The notes under the pieces were generated by a model, which saw nothing but the letters and a program-made list of their open reading frames with translations, made no database searches and was not told where the DNA came from. Shown here piece by piece: positions 34,763 to 46,471 of a DNA stretch of 64,000 bases; the stretch's first letter is position 1, and each line of letters starts with the position of its first letter. Origin of the DNA: Salvia splendens (taxonomy: Eukaryota > Streptophyta > Magnoliopsida > Lamiales > Lamiaceae); NCBI RefSeq assembly GCF_004379255.2, contig NC_056033.1, positions 41,690,719-41,754,718 on the forward strand, given 5' to 3'. Both the position numbers and the translations under genes were made by a program.

Positions 34763-37700
34763 ATGGAAGAGGTAGGTGCCAGTGTAGCTTCTCCGGCAGT
34801 TTTCCACCAGCATCTGACTGCGAGATTTCGTGTTCCATATCTGATGGCTAAGAAACGCGCCCTGCCCTTTGACTCATCGAACTTTCTACCACTGAACACC
34901 GTGGAGAATTGGAACCAGAATTCCTGGAGCTGGGACAGTGCGAGGTTTGTCGCCAAACCATTGCAACGTAATGGAGGCCAAGTGGGGAGTGGCAGAGAGA
35001 TTCAGCCAGTCGGAAAACAAGTGATGAGTAGTGCTCCATGTTCTACAGTTGCTGGTGGGGATGGAACTCGTAGTAGTGGTATCAATTTGGTGGAGCCACA
35101 ACCTGTATCGAGGCCCAACAAAAGAGTAAGATCAGGATCGCCCGGTGGTGCTAACTATCCCATGTGTCAAGTGGATGATTGCAGAGAAGATCTGTCTACT
35201 GCTAAGGACTATCATCGCCGGCATAAGGTGTGTGAGGTTCACAGCAAAGCTGGTAAGGCCTTAGTGGGGAAACAGATGCAAAGGTTCTGCCAGCAATGCA
35301 GCAGGTTAGTATACGCGAACGAATAACGATATGCATTAACATTATGTTCGGTTATAGTCAAGTGTTGAAAATGTTAACCACATATAAAATTTGTATACAT
35401 CAAGATGAGTTGTGCATTTAGACTCGATGTTTTAGCATGATATGGTTCCATGTTTCCAGGTTTCACCCTCTTTCAGAATTTGACGAGGGAAAGAGAAGTT
35501 GTAGGCGTAGGCTCGCTGGACATAACAGGAGGAGGAGGAAAACTCAACCAGAAGATACTTCTCAACAGTTGCTAGCTCCTAGTATTGGTGATAGCAATGC
35601 CGGTGATAATGGTATTCTCAATTTACTGGCGGTGCTAACTAGTGCACAAGGTATAATGTTGGCAGATTAGTGGCTTAATGATTTACTCGTTAAAACACGG
35701 TGAATAGCTCATGTGGCGGCCTTTGGTGCATTATCCGAATATTAATAGGGCGAGTGAAGCAATTTGCCACTCGGGAATTCTAAAAGGGTACAAACTATGC
35801 ATGTTAAAAAAATTATTTGCAATATTTAGCATAAGAGTTATTGCCCTTTTATTCACATGTATACACTCTAAATTCTCCTTTGTTGTTTTCGGTGGCCATA
35901 GGGAACATTGTGGACAGAAACGATAAACTCCCATTAATGACCAACAAAGATCATCTCATGCAGATGCTGACTAAAATAAATTCGTTACAATTGGCAGCGA
36001 ACTTGGAAGCTAAGTTGAATGGAGGTAACTCAAATCATATGTCGACGGAAAATCAGAACCGGATCAATGGGAATGCTTCTTCCGCATCAACCATGAACTT
36101 GCTTGCTGCTCTTTCAGCAACTGCAAGTGTACCATCTTCTGAAACTCAATCTCAACCGAGCACTGAAGGAAGTGACTCTGAAAAAAGCAAGTCACCATGT
36201 CTCGAAAAGCCCTGTGGATCAACAATGGACGTTCAGGAAACCTCGCCAAGCCTTCCTCTTAGACTGTTTAGTCCCTCACCTGAAGATTATAGGCCAAAGA
36301 AATCGCCATCAGACTGGAATTTTCTTTCATCCGGCAGGAGTTGTCCTTCAGAGGAGAGATCGCCTCTATCTACACCACCTTTTGTACATGATCTATTCCC
36401 AATGCAGACTTCAAGAGACACGGATAATAAGAATGACCATCTGTCAAATAGTGAAGGGGAAATTGCATGCATGGAAGCAACCACGATCAACGGATGCAGT
36501 ACATCTCTTCAGCTTTTTGGAGCGCCAATCAGTGGTACTCAAGATGTTCCAGTTCATACGTCTCCATACAGAGCTGGATGTACATCTTCTTCTGTGTCTG
36601 ATCATTCACCATCCAGCCAGAATTCTGATGCTGCGGTACCTCTACGTTTATTATATGTTCTTGTATTTTATTATTCTGTATCCTTATTTCGTTCGATAAT
36701 TTGGGTTGAACTTGCCTTGATTTCTCATAGGATCGTAACGGTAGAATAGTTTTCAAATTATTTGACAAAGATCCAAGCCATATGCCTGGATCATTACGGT
36801 CTCAGGTCAGTGCCAATATTTTGGATTTTCTTCCTCCACAATCTTACTTCTCTGTATAATATCGAAAAACTTCATCTTGTCTCATTTCCAGATACACAAT
36901 TGGCTCTCTAACAGTCCATCAGAAATGGAAAGTTACATCAGGCCTGGCTGTGTTGTTCTATCGCTGTATTTATCGATGCCATCATTCGCCTGGGATCAAG
37001 TGAGTTATTTCTATGATCGTTTTAAACTTTTGCTACTATTGACTTTGATTAACCTTCTTTTTTGCCTTTAACGTCTTTGCAGCTTGAAGAAGACCTTCTT
37101 AACTATGTGAAGTCCTTAGTCAAAGATATTGAATTTTGGGGGAATGGGAGGTTTTTGATTCATACAGACAGACAAATGGTTTCACATAAAGAAGGTAGCT
37201 CTTTTCAATTCGTTTATAATCCGGTTTGTTAACAGACGTCTCATTTTCCATGTTATTGTCTTTCTTTAAGGAGTTTGAGATTGATCCCTATTGAATTTTA
37301 TGCTTAGTTGCTTTTGCTTACACACTTTTCGAAAATTTCCTTTTATCTTAATTCTGTTTTATTGATCTCAGGGAAGATTCGTCTATGCAAATCATTGAAG
37401 GCATGGAGTACACCGGAACTCATCTCAGTTTCCCCCGTGGCAGTTGTTGGTGGAAAATCGACCACTCTTCTATTGAAGGGGAGAAGTTTGAAGGCTCCGG
37501 GCACTAGGTAACTGATTGATATTTAAACAAGATTGAATCTTTCATCAATTATTTTGACTGGAAATGTTCGTAATATGCAGGATACACTGCACACATGCAG
37601 TTGGATATAATGTGAGGGACGTTCATTCGTCATCGAGCCAAAAGACTCCATACGATGAAGTTATCTTAGACGATTTTGAGGTTTATGGTGCAGCATCGAA

Positions 37701-38865
37701 CATACTAGGCCGCTGTTTCATTGAGGTAAAACTTTATCTTGCTGTCAACATCTAGATTTTAGATAAAAGCTTTGGATCATTTTTGTCTACCCTGTTCACA
37801 GGTCGAAAATAGTCTCCGAGGGGCAAGTTTTCCGATTATCATAGCAGATAGCCCTGTCTGTCAAGAATTGAGACTCCTTGAGCCTGAGATAAATGGAACT
37901 CCTGACGTATGCAATGTCCGATGCAGGGAAGACTCCCTGCATTTTCTGGATGAACTCGGGTGGTTGTTCGGAAGAAAATATAACTCGTGCTTGTTTGAGA
38001 TCCCGGATTATAGGCTCAATCGGTTCAAGTTTCTTCTTGTGTTCTCTGTCGAGCATGACTTTTGTGCATTGGTCAAAGCCCTTCTCGACATTCTGCAAGA
38101 ACTCAACTCCGGTAGGAAAGGATTAGAAGAGGAGTCTCTGGAGTTGTTATCAGAAATTCACCTCCTGAACCGGGCTGTCAAAAGGAGGTGTGCGAGCATG
38201 GTTGATTTTCTTATTCATTACTCCGTTGTAGATTCCAGTGGTACATCCGAAAGGTTTATTTTCGTTCCGAACATGGCTGGACCCGGTGGTCTCACACCTT
38301 TACATTTAGCTGCTTCAGCATCGTCTTCAGATGATATCGTTAATCTACTGACAAACGATCCATGGGAGGTACTTTTCCTCTCTCCCTTACGTCCCGGATA
38401 TTTAAACCGATAAGTCTTAATATCTGTTACTGACAAACTTTGTAGGTTGGGATGCATAGTTGGAATTCTGTTCTTGATGCCAACGGGCTTTCTCCTTATG
38501 CATGTGCCGTGATGAGGAATAATCATTCGTACAACGCCCTTGTTACTCAGAAGCTTGCAGATAAGAGCAACGGTCAAGTCTCTGTAACAATCGAGGATAA
38601 CGTAAAAGCCTTCCAGGTTGAGATGGATAAGGAAGGAAAGACGAAATCCCACCTCAGTCGGGGTCAACAATCTTGTTCCAGGTGTACGTATGCGTACAGG
38701 ACGAGGCTTCCTCGTTCCAGTGGAATGCTGCAGCGTCCATACATGCACTCAATGCTAGTCGTTGCTGCTGTTTGTGTTTGTGTGTGTTTGTTCTTACGAG
38801 GACACCCCTTTGTTGGCCGTGTTTCCCCGTTTTCATGGGAGAACCTGCAATACGGCACAGTTTAA
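34763..38865 (+). CDS. SPL14: SQUAMOSA promoter-binding-like transcription factor, SPL14 type (copy A)
   Basis: Nuclear SBP-box factor binding GTAC cores; long SPL1/12/14/16-type members affect architecture, phase change and stress responses. Ten coding exons: 34763-35304, 35460-35650, 35902-36635, 36731-36805, 36892-36999, 37083-37194, 37372-37507, 37581-37725, 37802-38368 and 38446-38865, joining in frame to 1009 residues. SBP domain about 131-212: first zinc site C135, C140, C157, H160; second C176, C179, H183, C195; basic nuclear signal [17 protein letters not shown] (192-208). The C-terminal half has the conserved [19 protein letters not shown] region, an ankyrin-like segment ([13 protein letters not shown]) and a hydrophobic stretch ([18 protein letters not shown]) seen in the family's long members. 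No miR156 site was seen, as expected for this clade. A leader intron (34185-34715) precedes the ATG. Gene name by similarity; SPL14 versus SPL16 cannot be separated. Confidence 0.93.
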
Positions 38866-39465
38866 GTATCAACATCATCGTCAGTTGATGAATCACTCAC
38901 GGGGTGATGACCAAGACGAAAGCGTGATTTTTCCTAACCTGGTATCAGAGAGTGAAAAGCCGTGGTGCAATAGTTAGGTTTCCCTGAGTAAGGCCTTCGA
39001 GTAATGTGGATCTCTTTGTCGTCTGATATTCATAACTTACTTCAACGAGCGTACAAGGAGGCTGGAGCAGAGCAAGATAAGGTGAAAGAACGCTCTATGC
39101 TTTTGCCGAAGCTCATCATCATGAGCTAGTTTTCGTGGATGTTCATCCGAACTGATCGTGCTAACAACGAGGCCAACGAAACTCTCACTGGGATTGCCTC
39201 ACTGTAAGACCTAGGTGTTATATAATACTAGTTGAAGAGATTAGGTGGTTCTATATACATGTTTTTCTTCATTAGTCACATTTAACTGATCTGAATCTTT
39301 GTATTCATAGTCTGAATCTTGTATTAATCCATCTGCTTTCTGTGTGTGTGTGTGTGTTTTTGAAGAGGATATATACAAACTGATTTCATTATTACAGCAA
39401 TGAAGAGATTGCATAATTATACATACATTTGTTGCATTAGGCAAAGAATTGAGGAATAAAGTAAG
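38866..39465. other. 3' flank shared by convergent SPL copy A and DC1 gene
   Basis: No additional gene is seen. A (TG)n run lies near 39340. Confidence 0.4.
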
Positions 39466-40501
39466 TCATGGTTGTTGTATCCTCCTCCTGCTAATACACC
39501 TTCCTCTTACCATGTTCTGAACCAGGGCTTCTCCCATCCCTTCTCCGAGGCCCTCGATGAGGCCTCCGATGAACTCTATGACCACCTGGCCTGCGAGACG
39601 GGCTGCAGTTCCGAGGGGGCTAGGCTTCTCGGGCGTAGGTATGCCGTTGGCTTGGAGGCCGTTGATGAAAACCTTGGCGCACACCGCGTGGAGATGGTAT
39701 TCGCACACGGTGCACCGATACACCCTTCCCGATCTCTTCTTGTTGCACTCCCCGCACGCCGCCGCAGCCCCGTTGCCGGCGCTCGTCGTGCTCACCGCCG
39801 GCAGCAGCCTCAGCGGGTGCGGATGAGACGGGAACCGAACCTCCGTCGTCAGCATGGCGCAGCACGGGTGCATCTGGAAGCTGCAGGCTCTGCATCGGAA
39901 GGCGAACCCTTTGCTCGACTTTCCGCAGACGCCGCACCTCGGCCACGAAATCCCGCCTTTTGCTGCATCGTGTGACACGAGCAAGCGATTAAAAAGTTAA
40001 GCTCGCCCGTTTTTTTATGGGAAAATAAACATGAAATTTTAAATGCCGTGCCACGGTGGACTCGAACTTGTGACCTTTGGTCCGAGCATCAATCACTCTA
40101 GCTAGCGCTTGGCCAACACACGTAAATAGTTGGAGAGGTGGGATTTCAGTTTATGTACCCGTTTTTGGTTTGGCGTGGAAAACGAGCTGGTGCTGGCCGT
40201 GGAACGGGTGGCTGTTCAAGACGGGAGGGGAGGCGGCGCAGAAGTCGTGCAGCTGGAAGTCGCACTGCGCGCACGCAAACCTCCGGCCTGCGCCGTACTC
40301 CTTGCAGCCGCCGCATGTGAAGAGCTCCGGGAGAGTGACTTGGAGCAATGGGTGCTCGGAGTGGGCGTAATGCAGCATCCCGTCTCCCGAGGCCGACTGC
40401 GGCGACGTCGGGAACTCGACCGCCCCCGCGGCCGGGGAGGAGGAGGAGCGTTTCATGGGGCGGAGAGAAGTTTGAGACTTGAGGGAAGTGTGGCTTCTCA
40501 T
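39466..40501 (-). CDS. DC1 (CHP-rich) zinc-finger protein
   Basis: DC1 domains are plant Cys/His-rich zinc-binding modules that resemble C1 domains. Many family members respond to stress or hormones, but their biochemical role is poorly known. Exon 1 is 40501-40159 and exon 2 is 39962-39466; together they encode 279 residues. Three DC1-type modules are visible: HYAHSEHPLLQVTLPELFTC then GGCKEYGAGRRFACAQCDFQ LHDFC (about 45-90); WPRCGVCGKSSKGFAFRCRA then CSFQMHPCC; and CGECNKKRSGRVYRCTVCEY then HLHAVC. The C-terminal ~50 residues contain a Gly-rich, weakly hydrophobic helix (VVIEFIGGLIEGLGEGMGEA). The single intron is split ACG G|CA AAA and contains a SINE-like insertion. The gene faces SPL copy A tail-to-tail. 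No disabling change was seen. Confidence 0.88.
40022..40125 (-). mobile_element. tRNA-derived SINE-like sequence in the DC1 intron
   Basis: On the minus strand, TTGGCCAAGCGCTAG resembles an A box, and GGTCACAAGTTCGAGTCC about 35 bp further on matches a B box (GTTCGAGTCC). A T-rich tail follows. There is no cloverleaf acceptor stem, so it is not a functional tRNA gene. Confidence 0.5.
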
Positions 40502-41126
40502 TGTGTGTTGTGTTGTGTTGTGTGTGTGTTTGGATATGGGAGTGGAGGAATATTATTTATGCTGCCTAAATTAATCAAAGTGGTTGCTTTATCAAACAGG
40601 ATTATTTGAAAATCCTAATGTTTCAAATATGCTTTATAAAACTATTAGTAACAATTTACGATAAACTTGATGACTACAAATTCAATCAATGTTTAATAGT
40701 AGTATCCCTCACCCTGATTGTGCACAAATCAAAATTTAAATGTTTACTAGATACCCAAGTTAAGAATAATTCTTTGCCACTTCTCATCATTTATATTGAT
40801 CTTGTAATACTTTTAAAAATCTGGGATAAATTGCCTTGAACAACTTCTGGTATAGTTATCAATTTTAGAAAATAGTTAATTATATTACTCCACTTTGATA
40901 ATTTTTCTCAGTTGCCTACAACAAAAAGCACATGTTAGATGTCTCCATTGTTCGTGGTATAGTCTATATTTGATCATTTTTCTTCCTGGGTGCTCAAATA
41001 TTAACCTCAAATTTAAAAATAAAAAATGTTAAAGACAAGTAATATACATCAAAAGTGTGATATGTGAAGTATATTTTGAACTTTGTGAGAGAGACCAAAA
41101 TTTGATAAAAAAATTATGGTTTTCGA

Positions 41127-41195
41127 GGATGAAGTGCAACTCAGCTGGTAAAATGTTTCTCGTTCATCAAATAGATCGGAGGTATGAATTCATCA
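41127..41195 (+). mobile_element. tRNA-like SINE fragment
   Basis: AACTCAGCTGGTAAAATG resembles an A box, and GATCGGAGGTATGAATTC sits where a B box (GGTTCGAATTC) would be, with two changes. The rest of a SINE cannot be traced. Confidence 0.35.
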
Positions 41196-42451
41196 AATAG
41201 AATCATTCTTGATCTTGTTTTAAAGTTAATATTTTTTCAAGCAATGCCAACGATTTGTCATGATTTAGGATTGGACATGACTTTCCTTAAATATCGCTTG
41301 GTTGGGAAATTTTGTCAAAAGCAATGGGGTCATAAGATGCCTATGTTTGATTCTGTTACATTAGATAAAAATAATCTTTAATCATACAAGAGAAGTAGGA
41401 TTATACATGCAAGAAATTTAAAAGAGACACATGTTCTCCAAAGTCAATATTTATCTTTATGCTCAAGGAAGTTAATTGTAATTAACCAATAAAAATTGTT
41501 TATTTTCATTTCTTTGGAATTAACTAAGGATGGAAGAGAATCCAAATCTTTGAGGAGGGTTCTTATTCGATTTAAAGTGGAAGCCAATCAAGAAAAATTT
41601 TGCAGCCTTTTAACATTTTCATGTTTTAAAGCAAAGATTCATAGTTGAAGTGGGATTTTTGGGTTGTTTGTCGACCTCGTTTTTCCATTGTGTGAGTTGT
41701 AAAGCAAATTAATGTAGTGAAATTGAATCCCATCAATGTGTGATCAATAATTATTCTTTATGGTGTATCAATATTGGCTACCAAACACTATAATAAACAT
41801 TGTTTGACCAAAATTAATAAATTAGTCATGACCTAACTTTTCTACCAAGCACGCCCTTAAAATATAATATTTCTATACACACTTATATATGGATATTGGA
41901 TTCATCTTGGATTCAGTTACTATGTCCATTAATATTAACTTCTTATATTCTACACTCACTAAAACAAAAACAGTAGTACTATATTATACAAACAACCAAC
42001 ATGACCTTATACTTCCTAATATTTATGCTCAATACAAATATACAATACTATTTACAAAATTTAATTTACCACAAAATTGAAATATGGAGACACATTACCA
42101 ACTTCAAAATTAAGGTACTCCTATATATGTGATTATATAAAAACTAGAATCCAATTGGCACTTGTCCTATTTTTGGATTTCAGCAGAAGTGGGCTTGGCC
42201 TGATGGGTTTATTGTTTTGGGCTTTCCGATATTCGTGATGGGCTTCCGATAAAGTGTATAATCATTGAATTCATTATGTTATGTTGCTTTTATTGTGAAT
42301 AATAATAGCAAATGCACTTTCGTTTCTCTACTCTCATATAGTCATAAATTGAAGGAGTATAACTAAATTAACAAGTACGGATCATAAATAAAATAATGAT
42401 GACATAGGTGGGGGTCTAGTGGTGGTTTTATATACGTGGAGTCATGTTAGG

Positions 42452-42920
42452 TTGAGATTTTTTAGCTTAATTGAGAATTGAGATGTATTTTCAGCCACTC
42501 ATCTAAAATATTTTTTGAAATGTCAACTGCAAGTAGATTATGTCAACTCGTGAGTATTATCGGCAATAGCCTACACATCAAATGTCAATAGCATGCACAT
42601 CAAATGTCAACAACTTATAGTTGACATTATATGTGTATAGTTGATATGAATTGTATATGTAGTTGACATTACATGTGTAGTTGACATGAATTGTAATGTA
42701 GTTGACAAAAAAATTAAAAAAAATAAAAAAAATTTTTTAAAAAAAAGTAAAAATAAAAAATTATTTATTGAATAAAATATACTATGAAATTACCATTCTG
42801 TCCTTTCATAATTAATTAATCTAAAAATATTTTCCATATGACAAATTCTGAACCACTCATTTAATAAAAATGAGTGGCTGATAATGCATCTCAATTCTCA
42901 ATTAGGCTAAAAGATCTCAA
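42452..42920. mobile_element. MITE-like element with ~50-bp terminal inverted repeats
   Basis: The left arm TTGAGATTTTTTAGC...AATTGAGAATTGAGATG...CAGCCACTCAT is mirrored at the right by ATGAGTGGCTG...CATCTCAATTCTCAATT...GCTAAAAGATCTCAA. The centre is very AT-rich with repeated GTTGACATTA-type motifs and has no ORF. I see no clear target duplication, so the superfamily is unassigned. Confidence 0.7.
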
Positions 42921-44968
42921 TTGATCACGACCCTATCCGTATATATAGAGAGGCAATTGCCTCTCTTGTCCCTAACAGAGGCAATTGTGAAGCTGTCACA
43001 TGATATGATATGCTGGTTGATTAGTCAATACATGAAATAAATGAAATAGTACGTAGAGTTGTACGATGAATAAATATGTACATAGGTTAAGCCCCCCTTA
43101 ATATCTATGCTCTTCCACATCCATTACCCATATTGGCACTTGTCTTTTCATGCCTAACATAATTTCACTCTCCCCCTTTCAAATTATTACTATTACTATT
43201 ATATTCATACTCATGTTTTCTCTGAGCAAACAATTTCTTTTTATGTGATTTTATGCCATATTATTCATATATTCAGTGGAAAAAAAATAAAGTAAAGGAT
43301 ATAAAGTATGGTTAGAAATGTCTTTATTCGAAAGAGAGGATGTCGGTTATGCACATTTTGTTGTCAAAAATTAATTGGAAGCTAATCAATGGAAATCCTA
43401 AAGATTCGTCGAGAAAAAATAAGTGATTTATACAAAAGATAAAATATCTTAGACAAATCGTTTTTGTCGATGACTTTTATTAGTCGAATATTGAGTAGCA
43501 TGTAATTGATCGAACACTATTTGAAAATGGTTCTTCTGTTCGAAAACAAAATGTTCCAAATATTTCTTGAAATTCTTGCTATCATTGAATATTTGTATCT
43601 TTATGCATCAGAATTTCAATTCATGAATCTTTTGTCCATTAAAGAAAATATATCAAATTCGAGAAGGACGTAGGGTGTGTATTTTGAAAACAATAGTAGT
43701 ATTTAATTGTATAACTCAATTACACATGCAAAAAATGCCATTTTGATGGTTGACACACTCTAACATTAATTCCATATAGATTCCACTTTGGAATTAAAGC
43801 TTTGTTCAAACAATAGTAGAAATCTTGAAGTTTTATACATGCATCTCATCACAAGCTAGCCCTCTCACTCTCTCTTATCACAACATTTCTAGCTAGTAAA
43901 TTATTACTAGGAAACTATAGTCCAAAAATTATGTATGGATAAAATGAGAGCATATTATAGTGATGTATGTATATAAATCATATGGTGAGATGGAGAAAGT
44001 GAGTGATGATGAAGAGCACAAAGAAAGCAACAAGTGAAGAGAGTTATTCATGATTTGTCTATTAGATCTTAGTTGGCCCATTTCATTTAATTATGGTAAG
44101 TCGTTTCATTACTTTATTCAATTACGCAATTAAGCTAATTTATCATTAACAAATTCATTCATTCCACTAACACACGTGCCCTCACACCTAAAAATCAAGA
44201 GTATTAATAACTTAGAATAACGTGTGTGAAAAGGTGAAAATTGCCGATTTTTATATGAAACACTATAGTAGTACTAGTTTTTATTCCATGTGTTGTGTAT
44301 ATAAATAATTAAATTAGTTAGGGTTTTATTTCAATGAGATAAATTGGAGACTTTAACCGATTTGGAGGTTGAAAAAAATGATATGTCTGTGTTTAAATTT
44401 CAAATGTTTGACTATTACCAAGAGTAAACACTTATAGTTAATGTGACACTTTCTCTTTGTTTTAGGTTCTTGATTAGGGTTTTGTTTTCTTAATTCACCG
44501 GCTCGCTCGACTTTTGCTTTGTAGAGTATTATGTATTCTTATTCATCGTTTCTCCAAATAATATGAAAAAAAAATCTAGAGTTAAATCAATATGTTATGA
44601 ATTTGTGTGGGTATAGAAATTAAAGCTATGGTAGTAAATTTTAAGAAATTATAAAATTCAATGTCTAAAACTTAGAACTTATATTTATAGATGGCACAAT
44701 ACTATTTAATTGAAATAATTTCAGAATACATAGTTATATTCAAACACAATGAAAGTGTAATATTTGAAAATAAAACAAATATAGAATTACTGAATTATTT
44801 AAAATATATTATTATTGATTTGGACATGATGAAAATATTTAAAATTTGTAGAATTCAAATAAAACATAAACACATTTTAATATTCCTATACTTTATGAAA
44901 TTGCAAATTTCAATTCTTTTATCTAAAACATACAAATATATATATATGAATCACTTAACAAAACATAG

Positions 44969-45125
44969 ACGATAAAAATAGATAATAGTTGCTCCCACGA
45001 CCAATCTAGCTTGTCAGATTTCGGATCAGTCCTACTCAAATTGTACACAAACGATAAAAATAGATAATAGTTGCTCCCACGACCAATTTAGCTTGTCAGA
45101 TTTCGGATCAGTCCTACTTAAATTG
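44969..45125. repeat. Tandem duplication, ~82-bp unit
   Basis: Two near-identical units contain CGATAAAAATAGATAATAGT and GTCAGATTTCGGATCAGTCC; the second begins 82 bp after the first. It lies just upstream of the SPL copy B leader. Confidence 0.9.
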
Positions 45126-45640
45126 TCGGCTAGCTATTCGTGTGTCGACTAACTAAATGCGAGTCAACACACGCGCGTTTTCGGACTTTTTTAACATCCC
45201 TAATTAAAAAAGGCGTGTGGAAAGAAGAGAACAAAGTGAAGGTAAATGTGAAACAGGGACAGCAGCAAAATGAAACGAAAGTACGAAGAAGAAAAGTAAA
45301 AGAGAGACTTGTGCAGAAAATATAGAGAGAGAAGTCTTTAATCCTTTCATTTTGCTTCATTTCTCCCCCTTTTCCTTCGCAGATCTCACCTCACTTTCTT
45401 CAGTTTTCAAGATTCAATCCGTCCTTTTGAATTCCTCTCCAATTCTACTGCAAAACCCCTTGAAAAAAAATCTACTCGGTTGACTCATCGGAGACGAAGA
45501 CGGCGATGATTATAGCTGGAGTCAGAAATCTTGACTCTGATTTTCAATAGTAGAATCAAAACCGAATAATTTGGAGATGAATTGCTTTGATCCGTAAAGG
45601 TGCTGTCTTTTCTTCCATCTTCCATCTGTATGTGTGTAAT

Positions 45641-45907
45641 TGGTGATTGCTGTACTGATTTTTACCTTTTTTTATCTCGATTCTGATTGGACTGCACTGA
45701 ATTTGTTGTTTCTGTTTAATTCCCTTGGCGACTAGCTTGAGCTAGAATTAGGTTGAGTTTTCGAGAATTTTGGTGATTGTTGTACGGATTTAACCTTTGT
45801 TGACCTCATATTTTCGATTCTGAGTGAACTGTACTGAATTTGTTGTTTCCGTTTAATTCCTCTGACGACTAGCTTGAGCTAGAATTAGGTTGAGTTTTTG
45901 AGAATTT
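45641..45907. repeat. Tandem duplication (~130 bp) in the SPL copy B leader intron
   Basis: The units start TGGTGATTGC (45641) and TGGTGATTGT (45771) and share GACTAGCTTGAGCTAGAATT. They lie inside the leader intron (donor 45600, acceptor 46443). Confidence 0.88.
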
Positions 45908-46471
45908 TTGCGTAATACCGAGTTTTGAGCTAATATTCTATGTTGTTGTTAGGCGCAAAGACGCTGTATGAATCATCTCTTCTCGTTTATGGGGCAAAAT
46001 CCCTAGTTTAGCCATCAATTACTTGACTGAGTTTCTTCTCGTTTCCAATTTATTTGTCTTCCTCACTGCAAATTGAGGAGATGTGGGTGTATGGGGAAAG
46101 GTAACAAATTTGATAGGGCAACGCTAACAAAATGTTATGCTTGAATCGGGACGGTTACACATCTATCCTATTATACTCTTGACATGTTAAAATGGTCTAG
46201 TTTATGACTTGCTGGTTGGGAGTTAGGTGGTATACACATATATGGTCAGTAAGTGACATTAGCAATTCGTTCTATTTGATATCAATCCATTCAAGTTTGC
46301 CCTGGATTTTTCTAACTTCTGTTACAAATGTTACAAATATGGTAGCTGGACATTCTTATCTTTCTTCTTGCTCCTTCTGAAATTGTGTTTAGTTCCTCGA
46401 CATTGATAATTTTGAATAGTGAAGTTGTATTTTCTTTTTTCAGGAGTTAATAAAGGTGTGATCTCGTTCCA

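Larger units (their letters stand above)
40502..45200. other. Long AT-rich intergenic region between the DC1 gene and SPL copy B
   Basis: No gene is supported. It holds a second tRNA-like SINE fragment near 41127-41195, an inverted-repeat element at 42452-42920 and an 82-bp tandem duplication at 44969-45125. Confidence 0.4.

Noticed and set aside
40022..40125. Functional tRNA gene
   Set aside because: A and B boxes are present, but no acceptor stem can be formed and no tRNA species fits.
44691..44975. 94-residue AT-rich open frame
   Set aside because: Composition follows the AT-rich background; no domain, neighbour or splice context supports it.
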